The notes beneath the pieces were generated by a model. It saw only the letters and a program-made list of their open reading frames with translations. It searched no databases and had not been told where the DNA came from. Shown here in pieces: positions 5,393 through 10,181 of a stretch of 12,604 nucleotides of DNA; the first letter of the stretch is position 1; every line of letters begins with the position of its first letter. A program made the translations under genes and the position numbers. This DNA comes from Streptococcaceae bacterium (lineage in GTDB: Bacteria > Bacillota > Bacilli > Lactobacillales > Streptococcaceae), in NCBI GenBank assembly GCA_031285105.1, contig JAITWV010000251.1, forward strand, positions 1-12,604, given 5' to 3'.

Positions 5393-5782
5393 TTATAACT
5401 CTTTCAACGGCTCACCGACAATAATTGAGTTTCCACTAAGGTCAGTTATTAAGAATCTTCTATCTTCCACTGTTTTATTCAATCGAGAAATACGAGGTAA
5501 TCCTTTCACTGGTATTTTTCCATAATGGCTTTTTAAATTCGCTTTTAACCTTGTATGTAATTGCTCGATATTTTCCACATAAGCATAAGCACCACTTGGA
5601 GAATATTCAGGATGAAAGTTTTTATTGCCAAAAAAATTGATTTCAGTAAATTCATTTTCAACTGTCGCAAATTTGTAGGGAGCTTTTTGCAGATAAGTTG
5701 TTTTAAAACCAAGGGCTGTATAAAATTCTAACTGTTGTTCGATGTCGTAAATACAATGGAAAATTGGTACTGTTTTATTCAT
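5393..5782 (-). CDS. VOC family protein, bleomycin-resistance-like
   Basis: This 129-aa protein has the two-repeat fold layout of glyoxalase/bleomycin-resistance proteins. The first beta-alpha unit has the motif LEFYTALGFKTTYL (19-32) and the C-terminal strand reads FLITDLSGNSIIVGEP. Bleomycin-binding members are dimers of about 120-130 aa that sequester the drug without metal catalysis, and the length fits. The ATG follows AAGGA by 8 nt. It is the promoter-proximal gene of a two-gene unit with arr. That pairing suggests an antibiotic-protection role, but many VOC proteins of this size have unrelated functions. Upstream lies a single TTTGGTTCA element (5874-5882) that recurs at the divergent promoter. 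Confidence 0.82.
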   Translation of the reverse strand: MNKTVPIFHCIYDIEQQLEFYTALGFKTTYLQKAPYKFATVENEFTEINFFGNKNFHPEYSPSGAYAYVENIEQLHTRLKANLKSHYGKIPVKGLPRISRLNKTVEDRRFLITDLSGNSIIVGEPLKEL

Positions 5783-5873
5783 ATGTCTTGTCCTTCTTTC
5801 TAGTGTTGAATTTAGTCTAGCAGGCTGGTTGAAAGATTTCCTATTGTTTTTTATTTTTTCGCAAAAAAATTAA

Positions 5874-5882
5874 TTTGGTTCA
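5874..5882. promoter_or_regulatory. Isolated TTTGGTTCA half-site
   Basis: A 9-bp copy of the half-site that forms the full dyad at 5958-5989. It lies 92 bp upstream of the VOC start codon and 76 bp before the dyad, in the region between the divergent units. It may be an auxiliary operator, or coincidental. Confidence 0.35.
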
Positions 5883-5946
5883 TATTAGGTGAATGAAATA
5901 AAAATAATAAAAGTTGAATTGAATGGGTTTTAAAGGTATTATTGTT

Positions 5947-5989
5947 TTGATGAATGTTTTGGTTCAATTTATATAAAGTATGAACCAAA
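5947..5989 (+). promoter_or_regulatory. Promoter with overlapping 9-bp operator dyad
   Basis: -35 TTGATG (5947-5952) and -10 TATATA (5970-5975) have a 17-bp spacer. The dyad TTTGGTTCA (5958-5966) / TGAACCAAA (5981-5989) has a 14-bp gap and brackets the -10 and the likely transcription start. This is the classic position for a repressor site. The cognate regulator is not identifiable here. Confidence 0.55.
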
Positions 5990-6006
5990 TTATAAGAGGT
6001 GATACT

Positions 6007-6369
6007 ATGTATTTTGAAGAAGGAAAAGATTTAGGATTAAAAGAAAATATCCAATCTAATTTCCTTAAAACAGTGAGTGCTTATGCGAACTATCACGATG
6101 GGAAAATCATTTTTGGGATAAAAGATGATAAGGAAGTTATAGGGGTCAGTGATGTCGAAAAAGGAAGATTATCTATTGAAAATGCCATTAATGATAACAT
6201 TTTTCCAAGACCAACTTTTCTTCTTGGAGTGGAACGTTTTGAAGAAAAAGAGTTGATTGTTTTAAAAGTCTTTAAAGGCAACCATCCACCTTATCAATAT
6301 AAGAAAAAGGCATATCAAAGACAAGATAGTACAACTGTTGAAGTAGATAATATTAGTTTACAGCTTTGA
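6007..6369 (+). pseudogene. Truncated AlbA_2 (Schlafen-like) domain protein
   Basis: The ORF encodes only the AlbA_2 domain. FEEGKDLGLKENIQSNFLKT (3-22) leads to VSAYANYHDGKIIFGI (23-38), matching the usual EFK...K.v.AfAN..GG.I.fGV pattern. AYQRQDSTTVEV is near the end. Full-length members of this group, putative DNA-binding or helicase-associated regulators, are typically several hundred residues. This one stops after 120, just past the QRQDS..VEVD region. I chose the ATG at 6007 (AGAGGTG 6 nt upstream) over the ATG at 5980, which lies inside the operator dyad. Immediately after the stop, in another frame, the tail of an unrelated gene begins, so this looks like a deletion product. The promoter is intact, so a short protein may still be made. 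Confidence 0.7.
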
Positions 6370-6370
6370 A

Positions 6371-6579
6371 ATGGATGAATATCTACGGAAAAAAGATGCT
6401 CGTGATGAAGGATTGAAAGAAGGCCGTGAAGAAGGAATGAAGATCGGTGAAGAAAAGGTACCTAAGAAACTCAAAAAAATATGATTTAATCTTTTAAAGA
6501 AAAAGACTTCAAAAAATCAGAGGTTGAAGCTATTTATCCTGAGTTGATTGAAATTATTTCCGAGTTTTTTTCTAAATAA
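6371..6579 (+). pseudogene. Decayed C-terminal tail resembling Rpn / PD-(D/E)XK nuclease-family transposase proteins
   Basis: Frame from 6371 reads MDEYLRKKDARDEGLKEG, then REEGMKIGEEK. This is the kind of charged GxxxGxxxG tail that ends Rpn-family (YhgA-like) proteins. Near 6455-6458 one base appears to be missing. From 6457 the shifted frame reads GT, stop, ETQKNMI, stop, SFKEKDFKKSEVEAIYPELI and so on to FFSK at 6577. Both internal stops are TAA where AAA (Lys) would fit the sequence. The fragment is thus broken by a frameshift and two nonsense changes, and its N-terminal nuclease domain is missing. No ribosome binding site is associated with it. Family assignment rests on the tail pattern only. 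Confidence 0.6.
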
Positions 6580-6609
6580 TTTTATAACAAAAAACTTACA
6601 CAAAAAAAT

Positions 6610-6643
6610 AAACGCATGGAATCGTAAAATCCATGCGTTTTTT
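6610..6643 (+). terminator. Rho-independent terminator after the gene remnants
   Basis: AAACGCATGGA (6610-6620) pairs perfectly with TCCATGCGTTT (6630-6640), 11 bp with a 9-nt loop, continuing into six T residues (6638-6643). The A-rich left flank could also allow minus-strand termination. Confidence 0.85.
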
Positions 6644-6682
6644 GATTGAATATAATGATCACAAAAAAGGTAAAAATCGCTT

Positions 6683-6696
6683 GGTAGTATACTACC
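6683..6696. promoter_or_regulatory. Perfect 14-bp palindrome GGTAGTATACTACC
   Basis: A gapless palindrome about 60 bp upstream of the 6756 start codon. A gapless dyad is more likely a protein-binding site on DNA than an RNA hairpin. A perfect TATAAT lies upstream at 6651-6656 without an evident -35, so the promoter of the downstream gene is unresolved. Confidence 0.5.
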
Positions 6697-6697
6697 A

Positions 6698-6750
6698 TTG
6701 AGGTTATTACTTGCAGTAACAACCTCAACTAAGAGAAACTATTTGAGGTT
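6698..6750 (+). promoter_or_regulatory. Leader with mutually exclusive stems, one sequestering the ribosome binding site
   Basis: Stem 1: TTGAGGTTATTACT (6698-6711) pairs with AGTAACAACCTCAA (6715-6728) through a 3-nt loop, 14 bp with one G-U. The TTGAGGTT of its left arm is repeated exactly at 6743-6750, which contains the GAGG ribosome binding site of the 6756 gene. AACCTCAA (6721-6728) can therefore pair with either copy. If stem 1 forms the site is open; if stem 1 is disrupted an 8-bp stem with a 14-nt loop would hide it. Function as a switch is inference. Confidence 0.5.
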
Positions 6751-6755
6751 TTGAT

Positions 6756-7115
6756 TTGGAAAATTATAATAAAAAGGCGGTTGAATTACTTAAAGAATTA
6801 TGTCCTGATTTCGAGATATATTCTAAGGAGAACAAAAATTCTATAATTGAACACGATAGATATAGAGGCAGATTATCTAACAGAGGAAAAATATTGAGAG
6901 GATATTTTTATCTTAAAGTAAGTCTGGACGATATAAATTCTCTTGGATTGATAACAGGTAAATCGAATATAGCTAAATATGAATTAGAACAATTTTCATA
7001 TAATTTTGAGACGAAAAAATTTAATAAGCTGGAGAAAGGCTGGAAAGATGAAAAATTAATTGAATTGTTGAGGTACTTAAAAATTAGAAGTGAAGAAAAT
7101 TCAAATAACAGTTAA
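6756..7115 (+). CDS. Hypothetical 119-aa protein with TTG start
   Basis: I do not recognise the family. The start is TTG at 6756, with TGAGG 7 nt upstream; no better in-frame ATG lies nearby. The protein is charged, rich in Lys, Glu, Asn and Tyr, and soluble, with no signal peptide or membrane span. Visible segments are an N-terminal helix (KKAVELLKELCPDFEIYSKE), a basic stretch (RYRGRLSNRGKILRG) and a C-terminal KWKDEKLIELLRYLKI-like helix (GWKDEKLIELLRYLKIRSEE). It is AT-rich with many ATA and AGA codons, unlike the MerR/MFS block downstream, which could mean acquired DNA. It is followed 45 bp later by a 49-aa membrane protein and then a terminator, so the two probably share a transcript. 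Confidence 0.75.
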   Translation: MENYNKKAVELLKELCPDFEIYSKENKNSIIEHDRYRGRLSNRGKILRGYFYLKVSLDDINSLGLITGKSNIAKYELEQFSYNFETKKFNKLEKGWKDEKLIELLRYLKIRSEENSNNS

Positions 7116-7160
7116 GTAAATATTTCATTGACCAGATTTTTAGGAAAGGAGGTCAGAAAT

Positions 7161-7310
7161 ATGGGCAAAGAATTTGGAGCTGGTTATTACAAAGGAATTC
7201 AAGAAGGATTGAAAAGAGCAGGACAGCAACAAAATAAAGGAGGTGGTGGATGCATAGTTGTTTTCATTATTCTTGGCGCTGTAGCTACATTTTTAATTAA
7301 TATGACATGA
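7161..7310 (+). CDS. Small single-span membrane protein, 49 aa
   Basis: The start is the ATG at 7161, preceded by AAAGGAGG 9 nt upstream; the in-frame ATG at 7128 has no such site. The N-terminal half is hydrophilic and basic (GAGYYKGIQEGLKRAGQQQN). Then comes KGGGGC, followed by one hydrophobic helix IVVFIILGAVATFLI and a short tail NMT. A Cys sits at the membrane boundary after the Gly run. There is no signal peptidase site. The topology, basic side inside, suggests a C-tail-anchored protein. The family is not recognised. It is too short for firm family calls but has a textbook ribosome binding site and its own strong terminator. Confidence 0.75.
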   Translation: MGKEFGAGYYKGIQEGLKRAGQQQNKGGGGCIVVFIILGAVATFLINMT

Positions 7311-7333
7311 ATTTAAAACCACTGTGTTAGTTA

Positions 7334-7378
7334 CCATTCAAAAGTTAGTTGTTTGTCTAACTTTTGAATGGCATTTTT
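7334..7378 (+). terminator. Rho-independent terminator after the 49-aa gene
   Basis: CCATTCAAAAGTTAG (7334-7348) pairs perfectly with CTAACTTTTGAATGG (7357-7371), a 15-bp stem with an 8-nt loop, followed by CATTTTTATTT. It closes the 6756-7310 unit before the MerR promoter. Confidence 0.9.
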
Positions 7379-7402
7379 ATTTACAAAAAATTAAAAAACT
7401 TA

Positions 7403-7433
7403 TTGACTTAGACCCACTCTAACAAGTTATGAT
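7403..7433 (+). promoter_or_regulatory. MerR-type promoter with 19-bp spacer and dyad
   Basis: -35 TTGACT (7403-7408) and -10 TATGAT (7428-7433) are separated by 19 bp rather than 17. The spacer holds the dyad TTAGA-CCCAC-TCTAA (7408-7422). An overlong spacer with an internal dyad is the hallmark of promoters that MerR proteins activate by DNA distortion. The merR gene starts 41 bp downstream, so autoregulation is expected. Confidence 0.85.
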
Positions 7434-7473
7434 AAGTATATGAAAAATAAATAGTAAAAAAGGGAGAAGAAAG

Positions 7474-7833
7474 ATGAAAACTATTAAAGAAATTTCAGAC
7501 GAACTCAGCGTATCAGCCTACACCATTCGCTTTTATGAAAAAGAAGGCTTACTAAACATTCCAAGAAACGATCGAGGGATTAGAGATTTTGATCAGCATT
7601 CTATTGAAGTATTAAAAGCTTTACTGCACTATCGAAACGCTGGTGTGGCTTTAGGTGATATCAAAAAAATGTTTGCTAACTATGACAATCACGAATATGT
7701 GCAGAGTCTACTTTTAGAAACGAAAAAAGAATTAGAATTAAAAATGGCAGAAATGCAAGCAACAATGAAGTTTTTAGATTATAAAATAGGTTTAAAATGT
7801 GAGCTTCTAGGAATGAAAGGAAGTGTTGGATAA
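7474..7833 (+). CDS. MerR family transcriptional regulator
   Basis: MerR proteins are dimeric regulators with an N-terminal winged HTH and a C-terminal coiled coil plus effector region. Here IKEISDELSVSAYTIRFYEK (4-23) and the wing GIRDFDQHSIEVL (35-47) are typical. Residues about 76-103 (YVQSLLLETKKELELKMAEM...) form the dimerisation helix. There is one Cys, Cys109, near the C-terminus, and no paired metal-binding Cys motif, so a metal sensor is unlikely. Total length of 119 aa is short, as in the redox- or aldehyde-responsive NmlR/AdhR-like subgroup, whose operators resemble the dyad upstream. GGGAGAAG precedes the ATG. The stop codon overlaps the exporter start (TAATG), so the two are translationally coupled. 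Confidence 0.93.
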   Translation: MKTIKEISDELSVSAYTIRFYEKEGLLNIPRNDRGIRDFDQHSIEVLKALLHYRNAGVALGDIKKMFANYDNHEYVQSLLLETKKELELKMAEMQATMKFLDYKIGLKCELLGMKGSVG

Positions 7834-8990
7834 TGAAAAAAATTGCCGCTTTATCCGTTTCATTTGTCTTAGTTATCGCGATTTCCATTGGCGGAATTGT
7901 TCCTGAAATGCAAAACGCACTAGGTATTACTGGCACACAAGCAGAATTACTCCTAACCATGCCAAGTATCGCCATTTTAATTGCCGCCCTATTATCAAGT
8001 AGCGTTTCAGCAAGAATTGGCATGAAAAAAACAATCGGCTTAGGTTTATTGATCGTGGGAATTGCCGGAATGATGCCAGCGTTTTTACATAGCTACACCC
8101 CAATCTTACTCTCACGTTTCTTTTTAGGACTTGGCTTAGGACTGTTTAACCCATTAGCTGTTTCCATTATTAATGTTTTATTTGACGAAAAAGAAGTCCC
8201 GACGCTTTTAGGATTTCGTGGTTCAGTGGAGTTTTTAGGACAAAGTTTATTAACAATCATCGTTGGCTTATTATTTCAATTTGGATGGAATAGAAGTTTC
8301 TTAGTTTTTGGTGCAGCATTTGTTGTTTTAGCCATTTTTTTGGTATTCGTTCCAGAAGTGAAACCGGCAGTAACAGATATAATTGATGAAAAACCACAAA
8401 AAGATTATATGAACCCATTAGTCTATCTGATTGTGTTATTTTCGATTGTCTTAGTCATTTGCGCGGCAGCTATCGGGATTCGCTTTCCAATGTTAGCCGC
8501 AAGTGTGATGGGAGAAGGGTTCAACGCAAGTAACATCATGGCAGTTCAACCGATTTTTAACATAGTAGCCGCACTCGTTTTTGGTAAATTACATAATAAA
8601 CTAGGACGAAAATTAGTTTATATCGCCTTGTTTGGGTTAGTCGTTTCGCAATTACTTGTTGGTTTTTCAAATGGATCGCTTATCTTAATCACCATCGGAT
8701 TTTTCATTCACGGCTTAGTGCCAGCATGGATTTTCCCATTTGTGTTTAACACCGTGATGCGCCTTTCAAGTGGAAAAAAACAAAATACAGCAGTGTCTTA
8801 CATAATGGTAGGGATTAACATTGGAATTTTTACCTTACCATTTGTCATGCAGGCACTAGAGTCTATCTTTGCGTTGGTTTATATTACCGATATTTATCCA
8901 ATATTAGCAGTGATTACAGGATTGATGCTTGTTGGAATTGTGTTAACTAGCAAGAAAACAACACAACTAACTGCTGCTCAAAATTATTAA
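7833..8990 (+). CDS. MFS transporter, probable 12-TM exporter
   Basis: 385 residues with hydrophobic segments throughout fit a 12-span major facilitator. Segment 1 is IAALSVSFVLVIAISIGGIV (4-23). The loop between spans 2 and 3 has the motif-A-like SARIGMKKTIGLG (58-70), and span 4 has LSRFFLGLGLGLFNPLA. A hydrophilic central loop lies at about 178-193 (KPAVTDIIDEKPQKDY). HNKLGRKLVYIA is the repeated motif A in the second half. Substrate cannot be read from the sequence; close linkage to a MerR activator suggests a drug or toxic-compound efflux pump. Its start overlaps the merR stop by one base. A hairpin at 9024-9062 follows. Confidence 0.93.
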   Translation: MKKIAALSVSFVLVIAISIGGIVPEMQNALGITGTQAELLLTMPSIAILIAALLSSSVSARIGMKKTIGLGLLIVGIAGMMPAFLHSYTPILLSRFFLGLGLGLFNPLAVSIINVLFDEKEVPTLLGFRGSVEFLGQSLLTIIVGLLFQFGWNRSFLVFGAAFVVLAIFLVFVPEVKPAVTDIIDEKPQKDYMNPLVYLIVLFSIVLVICAAAIGIRFPMLAASVMGEGFNASNIMAVQPIFNIVAALVFGKLHNKLGRKLVYIALFGLVVSQLLVGFSNGSLILITIGFFIHGLVPAWIFPFVFNTVMRLSSGKKQNTAVSYIMVGINIGIFTLPFVMQALESIFALVYITDIYPILAVITGLMLVGIVLTSKKTTQLTAAQNY

Positions 8991-9023
8991 GTAAAAGACT
9001 GTTAGAGATCGAAATCTTTTTTA

Positions 9024-9062
9024 AAACGCTCGAGATCTTTTTGAAAAAGGTTTCGAGCGTTT
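9024..9062 (+). terminator. Hairpin between the MFS gene and the flavodoxin operon
   Basis: AAACGCTCGA (9024-9033) pairs perfectly with TCGAGCGTTT (9053-9062). The inner bases extend the stem with G-U and A-T pairs almost to the apex. Only three T residues end the stem, so it may terminate weakly and allow read-through from the MerR promoter into the flavodoxin operon. I see no convincing separate promoter between 9063 and 9123. Confidence 0.6.
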
Positions 9063-9123
9063 AAGCAAAAGATCTAGATGTATTCAAAAAATAAATACCA
9101 TTTAATTAAGAGAGGAAATTCTT

Positions 9124-9621
9124 ATGACAAATAAAATTCTTATCGCTTATCACTCAGTAACAGGACACACGAAAACAGTGGCTGAGGCAATTCAAGCACA
9201 AACAGGTGGAGAAATTTTTGAAATCACACCGAATCATTTTTATTCAAGTGATGTCAATGATTATGAAGCCTTAACAAAACAAGCAAAAAAAGAATATGAA
9301 ACAAATTTTAGGCCTGAGTTGAAAAAAATACTTACAAATATTGAAAACTACGATACAATTTTTATAGGCTCACCAAATTGGTGGAGTACGGTTTCTATTC
9401 CGATTTACTCATTGCTTGAAAACCTCGATACCACAGGAAAAACCATTATTCCATTCATCACGCACGGTGGCGGAGGTTTATCAAACACGATTTCGGATTT
9501 AAAGAAATTGTGTCCTAAGGCTAATGTATTAGAGCCGATTGAAGTCCACGTAACTCGTGCGAATGGATTTCATGTGAATGTTCAAGAAGAAGTGACAAAA
9601 GGAGTTCAACAAATTACATAA
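9124..9621 (+). CDS. Flavodoxin
   Basis: This 165-aa protein is an FMN-binding electron carrier of the flavodoxin fold. The phosphate-binding loop is HSVTGHTKTVAEAI (10-23). The isoalloxazine-contact loop is GSPNWWSTVSIPIYSLLE, with two Trp, and a Gly-rich loop HGGGGLS follows. It starts after AGAGGAAA and is 15 bp from the nitroreductase. Placement ahead of an FMN-dependent oxidoreductase and a thiamine-diphosphate enzyme suggests it supplies or relays reducing equivalents within one operon. It lacks extra domains. Family assignment is firm; its redox partner is inferred. Confidence 0.93.
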   Translation: MTNKILIAYHSVTGHTKTVAEAIQAQTGGEIFEITPNHFYSSDVNDYEALTKQAKKEYETNFRPELKKILTNIENYDTIFIGSPNWWSTVSIPIYSLLENLDTTGKTIIPFITHGGGGLSNTISDLKKLCPKANVLEPIEVHVTRANGFHVNVQEEVTKGVQQIT

Positions 9622-9636
9622 TAGGAGAATATTGGA

Positions 9637-10158
9637 ATGAATACAGTCGTTAATGCTTTAATTGAAAGAAGATCTGTACGAAAGTTTTCTGATCAAAGCG
9701 TACCAAAAGAGTTAATCGAAGAAATCATTAAAGCTGGATCTTTTGCCCCTAGCGCAAGAAATCAGCAACCAGGAAAAGTGGTGGCAATCACAAACCCTGA
9801 ATTAATTTCTAAATTATCTAAAATGAATGCAGAAATTATGAATGTGACGAGTGATCCGTTTTTTGGTGCACCAGTTGTTTTAATTGTTTTCGCCAAAAAA
9901 GCAACCTCGCACCGAGTAAATGATGGGACTTTAATTGCAGGAAATATCTTAAATGCCACTCATGCACTTGGTTTAGGTGCGACTTGGATTAATCGTGCTA
10001 GAGAAATGTTTGAAACACCAGAGGGCATTGAATTAATGAACGAGTGGGGCTTTGAAGAAGAGTACGAAGGGATTTGTAATATTATTATCGGCTATCCAGC
10101 AAGAGAAATTCCAAAACCACCAAAAAGAAAAGAAAATTTTTCAATTTGGATTGATTAA
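9637..10158 (+). CDS. Nitroreductase family FMN oxidoreductase
   Basis: Nitroreductase-fold proteins are dimeric FMN enzymes that reduce nitro, quinone or enone substrates with NAD(P)H. The N-terminal FMN-binding region ERRSVRKFSDQSVPKELIEE (9-28) and FAPSARNQQPGKVVAI (36-51) are clear. LGLGATWINRA (111-121) and IIIGYPAREIPKPPKRKENF near the C-terminus match the family. The 173-aa length is normal for the short subgroup. AGGAGA lies 8 nt before the ATG. It is the middle gene of a three-gene operon with 15 bp and 23 bp junctions. The natural substrate is unknown. Confidence 0.93.
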   Translation: MNTVVNALIERRSVRKFSDQSVPKELIEEIIKAGSFAPSARNQQPGKVVAITNPELISKLSKMNAEIMNVTSDPFFGAPVVLIVFAKKATSHRVNDGTLIAGNILNATHALGLGATWINRAREMFETPEGIELMNEWGFEEEYEGICNIIIGYPAREIPKPPKRKENFSIWID

Positions 10159-10181
10159 TTATCTAAAATAGGAGAAAAAAT

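Noticed and set aside
5980..6006. ATG at 5980 as start of the AlbA_2 protein
   Set aside because: It lies in the operator dyad a few bases past the -10, with no ribosome binding site, while the ATG at 6007 has AGAGGTG at 6 nt.
6698..6728. Hairpin as a Rho-independent terminator
   Set aside because: It has no T-tract after the stem; it is followed by CTAAGAGAAAC and then the ribosome binding site.
7128..7160. In-frame ATG at 7128 for the 49-aa membrane protein
   Set aside because: There is no ribosome binding site before it, and a strong AAAGGAGG precedes the ATG at 7161.
7676..8023. 115-aa minus-strand ORF opposite merR and the MFS gene
   Set aside because: It is a shadow of two well supported plus-strand genes; its hydrophobic content mirrors the exporter's codons.
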